Positions 19,668 to 28,731 are shown, numbered from the stretch's first letter. The stretch is DNA of 64,000 nucleotides from Serratia surfactantfaciens (GCF_001642805.2 NZ_CP016948.1:682001-746000), one strand, 5' to 3'. The notes: generated from the letters alone by a model not told the origin. Translations and numbers: made by a program.

Positions 19668-20968
19668 TGTTTTATCCTTCTCTCGGTAGAGGTGGTAACG
19701 CTCGCCATCAACAGCGGCATCAGCAATAAACCCATAAGAACGGCGGCGATCGACAGCAAACTGAACATGCCTGACCAGCCGTAGCCTTCGATGACCTGCG
19801 ACAGCGGCCAGCCCGCCAGCGCGGCCCCCAGATAGGCAAACAGGCCGAGAAAACCGGTGATGGAGCCGGCCGCGCCTTTGTGCCCGCATTCCACGGCGGC
19901 GAGGCCAATTAGCATCTGTGGGCCGAAGACAAAAAAGCCCACCGTAAAGAAACAGCCCGCCAGCAGCGCGTAGTGGTGCACCGGCGCCAGCCACAGCGCG
20001 GCGACGGAAACCATCAGCCCGAGCGTGAACAGCAAAATCATCGGCGCGCGCTGCCCGCCGAACAGCAAATCCGAGCCCCAGCCGGCGAACAGCGCGCCGA
20101 GCAGACCGCCTGCCTCGAACAGCATCACCGTCGCGTTGGCGCTGAGCAGGTTGACGCCGTGGCTTTCCGTCAGCCAGAGATTGCCCCAGTCGTTCAAGGC
20201 GATGCGGATCAGGTAGACCAGCACGTAAGAGACGCCCAGCAGCCAGATCATCGGGTTCTTCAGCATCGTGGTGCGTAACATCCGCCACAGTCCCATCGGC
20301 GGGCTTTGCTGTTCCTGACGCAGCTCCAGCGGATCGTGACGCCATTGGCCGACCGACGGCAGGCCTTCTTCTTGCGGCGTGCCTTTCAGCCGCCGCGTGA
20401 GCCAGATGCCCAACACCATGCTGACGGCCCCCGGGATCAGCATCGCCGCCTGCCAGCCCCAGCGCTGGGCGGCGAAGGCGCTGATCAGCGGCACGATCGC
20501 GCCGCCGAGGTTGATCGACATATTCCAGCAGCCCCACCAGAAGCCGCGCTCGTTGCGCGAATACCAGTGGGTCAGCAGCCGCGCGCAGGGCGGCCAGCCC
20601 CAGCCCTGAAAGAAGCCGTTCAGCGCCCAGACCACCAGCAACAGCGTAAGCGATTCGCCAAAGGCGAACACCAGGTTCAGCAGGCCGGTGGCGAACAGGC
20701 CGATCCCCATAAACCTGCGCTGTCCGTGGCCGTCGTGCCACAGTCCGGCGGCGAATTTCGACAGGCCGTAGCTCAGGTAAAACAGCGAGCCGAGCAGGCC
20801 GATGTCCCCTTTGTCCAGCCCCAAATCCGTTTGCAGCGCCGGCAGCACGTAATTCACGCTTTTGCGCGTCAGGTAAAAGGCGGCGTACCCGATGACCATG
20901 TACAGCAGCAGTCGCGGGCGCAGCGCGCGGTAACGATGATCGATTTCAGATGCCGAGCGTGCCTGCAT
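19664..20968 (-). CDS. UhpC-like MFS sugar-phosphate sensor/transporter
   Basis: A 434-residue, 12-helix major facilitator protein of the organophosphate:Pi antiporter family. YAAFYLTRKSVNYVLP, GWGWPPCARLLTHWYS and FFVFGPQMLIGLAA match UhpC of E. coli closely. UhpC is the membrane receptor that senses external glucose-6-phosphate and activates the UhpB kinase, with weak transport activity. It lies between the kinase gene and afuA and overlaps afuA by 4 bases. No UhpT-like second MFS gene is present in the window. Confidence 0.88.
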   Translation of the reverse strand: MQARSASEIDHRYRALRPRLLLYMVIGYAAFYLTRKSVNYVLPALQTDLGLDKGDIGLLGSLFYLSYGLSKFAAGLWHDGHGQRRFMGIGLFATGLLNLVFAFGESLTLLLVVWALNGFFQGWGWPPCARLLTHWYSRNERGFWWGCWNMSINLGGAIVPLISAFAAQRWGWQAAMLIPGAVSMVLGIWLTRRLKGTPQEEGLPSVGQWRHDPLELRQEQQSPPMGLWRMLRTTMLKNPMIWLLGVSYVLVYLIRIALNDWGNLWLTESHGVNLLSANATVMLFEAGGLLGALFAGWGSDLLFGGQRAPMILLFTLGLMVSVAALWLAPVHHYALLAGCFFTVGFFVFGPQMLIGLAAVECGHKGAAGSITGFLGLFAYLGAALAGWPLSQVIEGYGWSGMFSLLSIAAVLMGLLLMPLLMASVTTSTERRIKQ

Positions 20969-21035
20969 AGCCGCCTCCCTGGTGGTGACTATAAGAAGGT
21001 GAAAGGGAAAGGGGATGAGAGAAAGTCCGGAGTGG

Positions 21036-21052
21036 CTAAGACTTTTTCCTAG
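21036..21052. promoter_or_regulatory. Candidate response-regulator site upstream of the uhpC-like/afu genes
   Basis: CTAAGACTTTTTCCTAG is an imperfect palindrome (CTAAGA / TCCTAG) in the 84-base gap between the kinase gene and the MFS gene. The half-sites resemble those of NarL/FixJ-type regulators such as RcsB (TAAGA...TCCTA), the same family as UhpA. It would suit a UhpA-activated promoter for the transport genes. Confidence 0.4.
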
Positions 21053-22594
21053 TTAGTCGGCGGTTTGTGGCAAATTTGTGGGCAGGTTAACAATTACCCG
21101 CGTGCCGCAATGCGTTTCCAGCGTCAGCTCGCCGCCCAGCGCGCTGACCCGCTCGCGCATCCCCTGAATGCCGAGGCCGGGCAGCTTGTCCGCGCGGATG
21201 CCGATGCCGTTGTCCCGCACCTCGAGGTGCAAAAGCGGCCCCTGTTGATACAAGACGATGGCGACCTCGCTGGCTTCGGCGTGTTTGCACACGTTGTTGA
21301 GCAGCTCTTGCAGCAGCCGGTAGAGGGTGAAGCGCACCGTTTCGCCGGCGGGCGTGTCGCTCAGCCGGTAATCGAAACGGCAGTGGATGCCCCGTTCGGC
21401 AAAGGCGAATTCGTTCAGCAGGTGGTGCAGCGCCTCTTTGAACGCCAGCTCGTCCAGCGCGGGCGGCCGAAGCTGGCGCAGCAGCTGGCGCGTGGAGTGA
21501 TGAATGCGCCGGGCGAGCTCGCCTATCTGGTGCGCGGCGGCCTGGGTTTGCGCCGGATCGCGCGCCCGTTTGACCAGCTGCGACTGGATTTGAATCGCGG
21601 TGATGTTCTGGCCGATTTCATCGTGCAGCTCGCGCGCCAGGTTTTTCCGCGTGTCTTCTTCGGCGTGGATCAGTTTTTCGGTCAGCGCCTGCCGCGCCGC
21701 CAGCTCCTCTTCCAGGCGTCGCCGATAGTGGTGCAGGTTTTGCGCCAGGTGCTGCTGGCGGCTGATGGCGATGCCCAGGCCGATGCCGAGCAGCGCCTGC
21801 GTCGCCAGAAAGATCTCCAGCTCGACCAGATTGCCGAACCCTCCGCCGACCTGCCGGGCGAGGGTGATCATCATGCTGCCGAGCAGGCCGGACAATACGC
21901 CGCCCTGCCAGCCGAACTTCCACGCCATCACCACATTCGGCAGAAACACCACGATCAGCAGCAGGCGTTCGATTTCCGGCGACAGCACCATCTGCGTGCC
22001 GATGCCGATAACGAAAAACAGGCTGCACCAGATGATTAAGGACGCGCGCAGCGGCGGGTTGGTGGTGTCCAGCCCCAGCAGATGGTAACGGTGCTGCTGG
22101 TGCAGAAATTCAAAGATCAGGTAGACGAACGGGGTCAGCAAGACGCCGCCGGTAAACGACGCCAGGCCGAGCAGCATCGCCGGGTTTGGCACTAATGGCG
22201 TAAGCAGGGCGGTATTGAGCAGCGAGGCGGCGGTCACCGCAGCCAGCAGCAGCGTCAGCCGCTGCCAGTAGAGCGGAAAACGGCACCAGACTCGTTGCGC
22301 GAGCGCCGCCGGGATCAGGGTGATAAACGGTGCGGCCAGCAGGCCGTAGCCGCTCAGCAGGCGCTCGCTGTGCAGCCAGAGCAGCAGCAGCACCGGAGGT
22401 ACCAACAAGGCGGGCCAATAGCGGCGCGCCAGCAGGATCAGCAGTGCGAGATAGACGCCGTGCGGCAGAAACAGCGCCGCCTGATTGCCGTTGTGGGTCA
22501 GATAGAAACCGAGCGTCCACAGCGCTAGCCAGCCGCTGCCCCAGGCCAACAGGATAAACAGCGAGATAACCCAGGGGCGGAAGCGGGGCGACAT
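21053..22594 (-). CDS. UhpB-like sensor histidine kinase
   Basis: A 513-residue membrane kinase. The first ~290 residues hold about eight to ten hydrophobic segments (MASE1-type sensor). They are followed by a coiled linker, the HisKA_3 phosphoacceptor box RELHDEIGQNITAIQ and a HATPase_c domain with NNVCKHAEASEV and VRDNGIGI. The whole layout matches UhpB. ATG 22594 overlaps the regulator's stop by one base; an open extension to 22657 lies within the regulator gene. It is expected to phosphorylate the adjacent UhpA-like protein in response to the UhpC-like receptor. Confidence 0.9.
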   Translation of the reverse strand: MSPRFRPWVISLFILLAWGSGWLALWTLGFYLTHNGNQAALFLPHGVYLALLILLARRYWPALLVPPVLLLLWLHSERLLSGYGLLAAPFITLIPAALAQRVWCRFPLYWQRLTLLLAAVTAASLLNTALLTPLVPNPAMLLGLASFTGGVLLTPFVYLIFEFLHQQHRYHLLGLDTTNPPLRASLIIWCSLFFVIGIGTQMVLSPEIERLLLIVVFLPNVVMAWKFGWQGGVLSGLLGSMMITLARQVGGGFGNLVELEIFLATQALLGIGLGIAISRQQHLAQNLHHYRRRLEEELAARQALTEKLIHAEEDTRKNLARELHDEIGQNITAIQIQSQLVKRARDPAQTQAAAHQIGELARRIHHSTRQLLRQLRPPALDELAFKEALHHLLNEFAFAERGIHCRFDYRLSDTPAGETVRFTLYRLLQELLNNVCKHAEASEVAIVLYQQGPLLHLEVRDNGIGIRADKLPGLGIQGMRERVSALGGELTLETHCGTRVIVNLPTNLPQTAD

Positions 22595-23223
22595 CAATGC
22601 CCCGCCAGCAGCTGATGGTCGAGGGCGAAATGCACCAGCTCGATGGTGCTGTTGCACTGCAGCTTACCCAGGACGTTGGCGCGATGCACGTGCACCGTTT
22701 TGTGGCTGAGATCGAGCTTGAAAGCGATCTCTTTGACGCTGTCACCCCTGACCAACAGATCGAAGACCTCGCGCTCACGCGGGGTCAAGGCTTCCAGCGC
22801 CGTGTTCGGTTGCTCGCCGCCGCGCAGCGCCCGCAGCGCGTCGGCGCACAGGTAATGGCCGCCCATATTGACGGAGCGTACTGCCTGCACCAGTTCTTCC
22901 GGCCCGCAGCGTTTGGTCAGATAGCCGCTGGCACCGGCATCCAGCGCGCTCTGCACGAAGGTGGGAGAGTCATAGATGCTGAGGATGATCGCGCGGAACT
23001 GCGGCTTGTGCGCCCGCAGGCGCTTCAACAGGTTCAGGCCGTTTTCATCCGGCATGGCGATGTCCATCACCGCGACGCTGACGTCTTCGCGCAGCAATGC
23101 CGGCCAGGCCGCCGCCGCGCTGCTGTATTGCCCCACCACGTCGAGATCGTCCTCGAGGCTGAGCAACTGGGCAAAGCCGGAGCGCACCACCACATGGTCA
23201 TCCACCAGTATCACACGGATCAT
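22594..23223 (-). CDS. UhpA-like response regulator
   Basis: A 209-residue NarL/FixJ-type response regulator. The receiver domain begins IRVILVDDHVVVRSGFAQLL, with the phospho-accepting Asp in VMDIAMPDENG. A LuxR-type helix-turn-helix (LTPREREVF...SHKTVHVHRANVLGKL) ends the protein. It is strongly similar to UhpA, including the KRC segment. I start at ATG 23223 to match UhpA; a GTG three codons upstream (23232) is possible. First gene of the regulator-kinase-receptor-transporter array. Confidence 0.9.
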   Translation of the reverse strand: MIRVILVDDHVVVRSGFAQLLSLEDDLDVVGQYSSAAAAWPALLREDVSVAVMDIAMPDENGLNLLKRLRAHKPQFRAIILSIYDSPTFVQSALDAGASGYLTKRCGPEELVQAVRSVNMGGHYLCADALRALRGGEQPNTALEALTPREREVFDLLVRGDSVKEIAFKLDLSHKTVHVHRANVLGKLQCNSTIELVHFALDHQLLAGH

Positions 23224-23324
23224 TTTTCGCACTCTGCTGCCGAATCATGACCCTATGATGCCTGCCGCCGCGGGGCTGGCAATCAGCCAAGCGCGGTTAT
23301 GCAATCGATGTAACAGAATCGTAA

Positions 23325-23345
23325 TAAAAGGGCGCCGCCGGCGCC
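23325..23345 (-). terminator. Terminator of the arylamine N-acetyltransferase gene
   Basis: On the minus strand GGCGCC pairs with GGCGCC across GGC and is followed by CTTTTATT. It lies just past the nat stop codon and upstream of the UhpA-like gene. Confidence 0.6.
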
Positions 23346-23346
23346 G

Positions 23347-24141
23347 TTAACGATCCATATCGAAGGCGAAGTGCCGCCACAGAGCGGCGCGCCGTTCCTC
23401 TTCCGAATGCAGCGTCGTTTCGTGGCGCTGGTGATCTTCGGTCACGATTAGCTTCATGTCGCTGAGGGTGACCCGGCCGTGGTCCGTCGGCCGTGAACAT
23501 ACCAGACGTTGGGTGAAGTGCGACTGCGGCGAGGTGCTGTGGAAGTGGCACATCTCGTCGAACTCATGCAATTCGCGCGGCTGAACGGTAAAGCGATACA
23601 GCGTTTTGGCATGCGAACGCTGGTCGCCGTTGCGGCGCTCCAGCAGGTAATACTCGCCTTCCCGCTCCAGGTGGAAGGTGCCGCTGGCCTGCGGTTGCGG
23701 CTCGGCGACGACGATCTTCAGCGGCGTCAGGAAGGAATCGCCGAAACCGACGTCCACCAGCCAGGCCTGGTCCGCCAGATCCACCCGCAGCGCCAGATGG
23801 TCGTAGCGCGGGCCGAAATGGCCGTCGCGCTCGCGGATCTCGCCGGAGATGAAGCTCACCTTGAAGCCGAGCTCTCGCAGCAGTAGGGCGAACAGCGTGT
23901 TCAACTCATAACAGAAACCGCCGCGGTTACGCTCGACCACCTTGCTGAACAGCGCCTCCGGCGCCAGCTGAATGCCCTGATGATAAATAATGCTCAGGTT
24001 CTCGAACGGGACGCTCAGCATGTGGCGATGGTGCAGCTGTTGCAGCGTGGGGAGGTCAGGGCGGGCGACGCCGGTAAAGCCGATATGCTGCAGGTAGCGT
24101 TGGGTATCCACAGGGTGTCTCGCATGAGAAAAAGTAGGCAT
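23347..24141 (-). CDS. nat: Arylamine N-acetyltransferase
   Basis: A 264-residue cytoplasmic enzyme transferring acetyl from acetyl-CoA to arylamines and hydrazines. The Cys-His-Asp triad is visible: Cys in RNRGGFCYELN (about residue 77), His in RYDHLALRVD (about 115) and Asp in LVDVGFGDSF (about 130). The MLSVPFENL motif is also typical. Length equals the usual 260-280. It may acetylate xenobiotic amines. It is divergent from the short-chain dehydrogenase gene. Confidence 0.93.
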   Translation of the reverse strand: MPTFSHARHPVDTQRYLQHIGFTGVARPDLPTLQQLHHRHMLSVPFENLSIIYHQGIQLAPEALFSKVVERNRGGFCYELNTLFALLLRELGFKVSFISGEIRERDGHFGPRYDHLALRVDLADQAWLVDVGFGDSFLTPLKIVVAEPQPQASGTFHLEREGEYYLLERRNGDQRSHAKTLYRFTVQPRELHEFDEMCHFHSTSPQSHFTQRLVCSRPTDHGRVTLSDMKLIVTEDHQRHETTLHSEEERRAALWRHFAFDMDR

Positions 24142-24262
24142 AAAATAGCGGGCTTTGCGGCTTTTGTGAGCGCATTACGTGCTGCGCTGTCGCTGCTGCC
24201 GCAAACTGTCACTGGTCGGCGCTAGCCTGTTCCCCGGAGTTCAACATTGCAGGAGAACGGCT

Positions 24263-25015
24263 ATGCAAGATTTCAAACATCGGGTGGCGCTGGTGACCGG
24301 CGCTTCCACCGGCATCGGCGAAGCGATCGCCGCCGAGCTGTTTCGGCGCGGAGCCACGGTGGTGATGACCGGCCGCCACGCCGCGCCTCTCGCCGCCGCC
24401 GCCGCGCGGCTCGATCCCGACGGTCGACGGGTGATGACGTTGCGGATGGACGTGCGCGATGCGCCGTCGGTGCAGCAGGGCATTGAAGAGACGGTGCGGC
24501 GCTACGGCGCGCTGCATCTGCTGGTCAACAACGCCGGGATCACCGGCCCGCACGAGGTGGGTATCGATCGGTACGCGGTCGACGATTGGCATGAGGTGAT
24601 TGCCACCTGCCTGAGCGGCACGTTTTTCGGCATGAAGTACGGCCTGCCGGCGATCGTCGCCGGCGGCGGCGGGGCGGTGGTGAACCTCTCTTCCGCCAAC
24701 GGGGTGGTGGGCATTGCCGGGATCGCGCCCTATACTGCCGCCAAACATGGCGTGCTGGGCTTGACGCGCTCGGCGGCGCTGGAATTCGCCACGCGCGGCG
24801 TACGCGTCAACGCCGTCGGGCCGGGCTATGTGGATACGCCGGCGATGGGGGCACTGCCAGCGTCGGCGCGGGCGCAGATGGCCGCTTCGCACCCGATGGG
24901 GAGAATGGCGACGCGGGAAGAGGTGGCGAAAACAGTGGCCTTTCTGCTTTCGGACCACAGCAGTTTCACCACCGGCGCGTTCTACAGTATCGACGGCGGT
25001 TATACCGCGTGCTGA
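24263..25015 (+). CDS. Short-chain dehydrogenase/reductase
   Basis: A 250-residue classical SDR. The cofactor loop TGASTGIGEAIA is at residues 11-22; NNAG, the catalytic Ser in VVNLSSANG and the Y-x-x-x-K (YTAAKHG) are all present, and the protein ends with SIDGGYTAC. ATG 24263 with AGGAGA upstream is preferred to the longer open frame. The substrate is unknown. Its last 16 bases overlap the convergent LysR gene. Confidence 0.9.
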   Translation: MQDFKHRVALVTGASTGIGEAIAAELFRRGATVVMTGRHAAPLAAAAARLDPDGRRVMTLRMDVRDAPSVQQGIEETVRRYGALHLLVNNAGITGPHEVGIDRYAVDDWHEVIATCLSGTFFGMKYGLPAIVAGGGGAVVNLSSANGVVGIAGIAPYTAAKHGVLGLTRSAALEFATRGVRVNAVGPGYVDTPAMGALPASARAQMAASHPMGRMATREEVAKTVAFLLSDHSSFTTGAFYSIDGGYTAC

Positions 25016-25896
25016 GCCAGCGTCTGCAGCCAGGCCAGAAACGCCGCCGCGCCGGGCTTTTCCAGCGTGCGCGCCGGGTAAACCACGTAGTAGGGTTTGC
25101 TGAGCGGCAGCGCCGGTTCGGCCAACGTGACCAGCCGGCCTGCCGCCAGTTCGCGGGCGATCAGCCGCCGCTGGCCGAGCAGCACCCCGCGCCCTTGCAC
25201 GGCGGCGTCGATGGCCAGTGAAGTCAGGTTATAGGTCAGCCCGCGCCGCGGTGGCGGCATGCGATCGGCGGCGGTGAACCACTCGTGCCATCCCGGCAGA
25301 AACTGGCTCTCCTTGCCCCAGTCAACGTGGAGAAGCGGCTGCTGCGTCCAGTCGCCGCGATCGCGCAGCGCCGGGCTGCACACCGGCTGTACCCGATCCT
25401 GAAACAGCCGCGCTTTTTCCAGCAGCGGGTAATCCTGATCGCCGAAGCACAGGGCGAAGTCCGCCGCCGAATGGGCGAAATCGACCGCCGCATGGGTGGC
25501 GTGCAGCCGCAGATCGCCGTCGGGGTATTGCGCCAGCCAGGCGTCCAGCGCCGGGTTCAGCCACTTGGAGGCCAACGCCGGCAGGGCGAACACCGTCAGC
25601 GCCTGCTTGCCGCGCTGGCGTTCGACGTGCTGCTGCGCCACACGCAGCGTTTCAAACGCTTCCTGAACATATGCCAGGTAGTCCGCGCCCTGTTCGGTCA
25701 GCGTGACGCCGCTTTTGGCGCGGATGAACAGCGTGATGCCCAGATGCTGTTCGAGCTGGCGGATCTGCTGGCTGACGGCGGCGGCGGTCAATGCCAGCGC
25801 ATCCGCCGCGCGGGCCAGGCTGCCGGTGCGGGCGGCGGTTTCGAACGCCAGAATGGCGCTCAGTTTGGGCAGGCGAGCGCGAGACGGTGAGTGCAT
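25000..25896 (-). CDS. LysR-family regulator (GcvA-like)
   Basis: A 298-residue LysR protein of the GcvA/AmpR branch. The winged helix-turn-helix is at residues about 12-70 (SLARAADALALTAAAVSQQIRQLEQ in the middle), followed by a two-lobed effector domain. It is convergent with the SDR gene and divergent from the 2OG-Fe(II) oxygenase gene at 26013, which is its most likely target by the usual LysR layout. Confidence 0.88.
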   Translation of the reverse strand: MHSPSRARLPKLSAILAFETAARTGSLARAADALALTAAAVSQQIRQLEQHLGITLFIRAKSGVTLTEQGADYLAYVQEAFETLRVAQQHVERQRGKQALTVFALPALASKWLNPALDAWLAQYPDGDLRLHATHAAVDFAHSAADFALCFGDQDYPLLEKARLFQDRVQPVCSPALRDRGDWTQQPLLHVDWGKESQFLPGWHEWFTAADRMPPPRRGLTYNLTSLAIDAAVQGRGVLLGQRRLIARELAAGRLVTLAEPALPLSKPYYVVYPARTLEKPGAAAFLAWLQTLAQHAV

Positions 25897-26012
25897 GGGC
25901 AGGGTTATCGCTAAGAATTGGTTAACTTATCCATAACGTATTTTTGTTATGGCGGCAATGCGCCATTCGCTACAGTGAGAGGCATCCGGCTATCGCACTC
26001 GAGGGGAACGTC

Positions 26013-26792
26013 ATGCCGCAACTTGCCGATATTATCGATCTGTCCGCCCATCCCATTGGCGACGCCGCGTTTCGCGCCCGCTGCAGGCAAACGCTGGAGA
26101 GCGCAGGCGCGCTGGTGCTGCCGGGATTTTTGCGCGACGCCGCGCTGGCGACGGTGCGGCTGGAAGGCGCCGAACAGCACCATGCGGCGTTTTACGCCAC
26201 CAGCAAGCACAACGTGTATCTGCGGCCGCAGGACGACGCGCTGCCGGCCGATCACGCGCGCAACCGGCTGGTGGTGTCGTCCAAGGGCTGCATTACCGAC
26301 GAGGATATTCCGCCGCAGTCGCCGCTGCGCGCGCTGTACGATGCCCCGGCGTTTCGCGAGTTCCTTTGTGCGGTGCTGGATGAGGCGCAGCTCTATCCCT
26401 ACGCCGATCGGCTGTCGTCGATCAACCTGCATTACGCGCGCGCCGGCCAGGAGTTGGGTTGGCACTTCGATAACTCATCGTTCGCCATCACGCTGCTGAT
26501 CCAGAAACCGGCGGCGGGCGGGCGTTTCGAATATGTGGAGAAGCTGCGCGACGCCGACCGCGGCGAGATGAACTATGCCGGGGTTGCGCAGGTGCTGGAC
26601 GGGGAACGAGCAGCCAAGCGGCTGGCGATCGAGGAGGGGGATCTGGTGCTGTTTCGCGGGCGCAATGCCCTGCACCGGGTGACGCCGACCGAAGGCGACG
26701 CTACGCGCATGCTGGTGGTGCTGGCCTACAATGCGCAGCCGGGCGTGATGCTGTCGGAAAGCGCTCGAATGACGTTTTACGGCCGGTTATAA
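26013..26792 (+). CDS. 2-oxoglutarate/Fe(II)-dependent oxygenase family protein
   Basis: A 259-residue protein with a double-stranded beta-helix oxygenase core. The iron ligands are visible as H-x-D in LGWHFDNSSF (about residue 151) and the distal His in NALHRVTPTEGD (about 221). An Arg follows in ATRMLVVLAYN for 2-oxoglutarate binding. The substrate is not identifiable; related proteins are annotated as HalD/ArpA-like or unknown. GAGGGG precedes ATG 26013. It is divergent from a LysR gene that probably controls it. Confidence 0.8.
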   Translation: MPQLADIIDLSAHPIGDAAFRARCRQTLESAGALVLPGFLRDAALATVRLEGAEQHHAAFYATSKHNVYLRPQDDALPADHARNRLVVSSKGCITDEDIPPQSPLRALYDAPAFREFLCAVLDEAQLYPYADRLSSINLHYARAGQELGWHFDNSSFAITLLIQKPAAGGRFEYVEKLRDADRGEMNYAGVAQVLDGERAAKRLAIEEGDLVLFRGRNALHRVTPTEGDATRMLVVLAYNAQPGVMLSESARMTFYGRL

Positions 26793-26797
26793 CGGAT

Positions 26798-26822
26798 AAA
26801 AAAACCGCCCCGGAGGGCGGCT
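26798..26822 (-). terminator. ansP terminator
   Basis: On the minus strand GCCGCCC and GGGCGG form a stem with a TCC-type loop, followed by eight T. It lies 8 bases beyond the ansP stop and also faces the convergent oxygenase gene. Confidence 0.88.
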
Positions 26823-26829
26823 TGTCGAT

Positions 26830-28296
26830 TTAGCGTTGGCTCTGTTCTTCGTGAGCCTGCTGTTCCAGTTTCACTTCCTGCGCCCGTTTGCGCAGGCCGA
26901 ACCAGCCCAGCGTCAGCAGCACCGCCAACACCGGAATGGTGGCGATGGTCCAGGTGCCGTTCGGGTAGTCGAACGCCATCATCACCACCACGGTCAGCAG
27001 GAACGCCAGCGTCAGCCAGGAGGTGAACGGCGCGCCCGGCATTCTGAACGAGACAGGCTGAGCGCGGCCTTCGCGGATGGCTTTGCGCAGGCGCATCTGG
27101 CAAACGATGATAAACGCCCAGGAGGCGATAATGCCCAGCGAAGCGATGTTCAGCACGATCTCGAATACCCGCGACGGCACCAGATAGTTGAGCACCACGC
27201 CGATCACGTAGATGCCGCAGGTGACCAGAATGCCGGCGTAAGGCACCTGTTGGCTGCTCATCTTGGCCATCAGCTTCGGCGCGGAGCCACCCATCGCCAG
27301 CGAGCGCAGGATGCGGCCGGTGGAGTAGAGGCCGGAGTTGAGGCTGGAGAGCGCGGCGGTCAATACCACGATGTTCATCACGGTGCCGATATAAGGCACG
27401 CCCAGCTTGCTGAAGAAGGTGACGAACGGGCTTTGGCCGGCCTGATAGGCATTCCACGGCAGCAGCAGCACCAGCAGCACCACGGAGCCGACGTAGAACA
27501 GACCGATGCGCCAGATCACGCTGTTGATCGCTTTGGGCATCATTTTGGCCGGATCCTTACACTCGCCGGCGGCAGTGCCGATCAGCTCAATGCCGGCGAA
27601 GGCGAAGATCACCCCTTGCACCAGCACCAGCGCGGGCAGCAGGCCGTGCGGGAACATGCCGCCGTTTTCGGTGATCAGATGCAGACCGGTGGTATTGCCC
27701 GCCACCGGAGTGCCGGTACCGAGGAACACCACACCCACAATCAGGAACAGCGCGATGGCGGCCACTTTGATCAGCGCGAACCAGAACTCCATTTCGGCGA
27801 ACCATTTCACGCCGATCATGTTCATGGTGGCGACGATGCCGAGCGCGCCGAGGGCGAACAGCCATTGCGGCACGTCGGCGAAGGTGCCCCAGTAGTGCAT
27901 GTACAGCGCCACCGCGGTGATGTCGACAATGCCGGTCATCGCCCAGTTGAGGAAGTACATCCAGCCGGCGACGTAAGAGGCTTTTTCGCCGAGAAACTCG
28001 CGGGCGTAAGAAACGAAGCTGCCGCTGGAAGGCCGATGCAGCACCAGTTCGCCCAATGCGCGCAGAATGAAGAAAGAGAAGATCCCGCAGACCAGATAGA
28101 CCAGCGCCAGGGCCGGCCCGGCCAGCTCGAGACGGCCGCCGGTACCGAGGAACAACCCGGTGCCGATCGAACCGCCGATGGCGATCATTTGGATCTGCCG
28201 CTTACCCATGCTTTTGTGGTAACCGGATTCATGGGAGTCCAGCCAGCGTCTTCTGGCGGCGTGTTTGTCATCCGCCGACTTGTTTTGTGAGTGCAT
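26830..28296 (-). CDS. ansP: L-asparagine permease AnsP
   Basis: A 488-residue APC-superfamily amino-acid permease with 12 membrane segments. The N-terminal part GYHKSMGKRQIQMIAIGGSI and many internal blocks (HRPSSGSFVSYAREFLGEKA start, AGECKDPAKMMPKAINSVIW) match AnsP of E. coli almost residue for residue. It imports asparagine by proton symport. Single gene, with a long upstream region holding a CRP-like site. Confidence 0.92.
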   Translation of the reverse strand: MHSQNKSADDKHAARRRWLDSHESGYHKSMGKRQIQMIAIGGSIGTGLFLGTGGRLELAGPALALVYLVCGIFSFFILRALGELVLHRPSSGSFVSYAREFLGEKASYVAGWMYFLNWAMTGIVDITAVALYMHYWGTFADVPQWLFALGALGIVATMNMIGVKWFAEMEFWFALIKVAAIALFLIVGVVFLGTGTPVAGNTTGLHLITENGGMFPHGLLPALVLVQGVIFAFAGIELIGTAAGECKDPAKMMPKAINSVIWRIGLFYVGSVVLLVLLLPWNAYQAGQSPFVTFFSKLGVPYIGTVMNIVVLTAALSSLNSGLYSTGRILRSLAMGGSAPKLMAKMSSQQVPYAGILVTCGIYVIGVVLNYLVPSRVFEIVLNIASLGIIASWAFIIVCQMRLRKAIREGRAQPVSFRMPGAPFTSWLTLAFLLTVVVMMAFDYPNGTWTIATIPVLAVLLTLGWFGLRKRAQEVKLEQQAHEEQSQR

Positions 28297-28585
28297 TATC
28301 CGTCCTGTTTACCTGTCTGTGATTAACTCCGCCCTGAGCTGCAGAGCAATCGATTGCCATCAGCAATCGTAATGAGAATGAGGTCGTGGCATCATTCCGC
28401 TGTTTATTGTGTATACAGCCGCCGTTAAATAACGGCGTGGCATGCTACCGTTTCCCGTTAAATGTGGCAAAAAAACCTGTGTGCAAATAGTGATCAAGTG
28501 TGTTTGTTTTTTAAACTGAAAACAAAAGCGCATATTATTCAGTAAGATGAGTCTCATTATCAACACGGAAATATCGAACGATAAA

Positions 28586-28601
28586 AGTGATTGAAATCAC
28601 A
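28586..28601. promoter_or_regulatory. Candidate CRP site
   Basis: AGTGATTGAAATCACA has AGTGA and TCACA half-sites 6 bases apart, 9 of 10 against TGTGA-N6-TCACA. It lies 290 bases upstream of ansP. Catabolite control of asparagine uptake is plausible but inferred. Confidence 0.45.
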
Positions 28602-28682
28602 GAATAATAATTACCTCGCAAATTAAAGGGATTTGGCGGTTATTTGGCTCGGAGGAGAAGGGGGGGAAAAATAAAGCGGTGG

Positions 28683-28712
28683 CGCCTGCGCAGCGATGGG
28701 CGTGCGCAGGCG
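28683..28712 (-). terminator. Terminator of the PACE transporter gene
   Basis: Perfect 10-base arms CGCCTGCGCA/TGCGCAGGCG around a 10-base loop. On the minus strand they are followed after a few bases by a T-rich run (CTTTATTTTT). It sits 20 bases past the stop of the gene at 28732. Confidence 0.65.
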
Positions 28713-28731
28713 AATAGGACGAGGGTTATTC

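Larger units (their letters stand above)
28297..28731. other. ansP upstream intergenic region
   Basis: A 435-base AT-rich stretch between ansP and the PACE transporter gene (both minus strand). It holds a CRP-like palindrome (28586-28601), a small perfect hairpin CGCCGTTA/TAACGGCG (28420-28437) within the probable ansP leader, and the terminator of the PACE gene at its right end. Short open frames here have no ribosome site and no recognisable content. Confidence 0.6.

Noticed and set aside
19668..20741. Open extension of the afuA frame far upstream
   Set aside because: It lies wholly inside the UhpC-like gene; the signal peptide at MKKTWVTT fixes the afuA start.
26836..28290. A 484-codon frame opposite ansP
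   Set aside because: Reverse-strand shadow of a conserved permease gene; no recognisable domain.
28360..28566. A 68-codon frame in the ansP upstream region
   Set aside because: No ribosome site, unusual composition, and it covers the likely leader and promoter of ansP.
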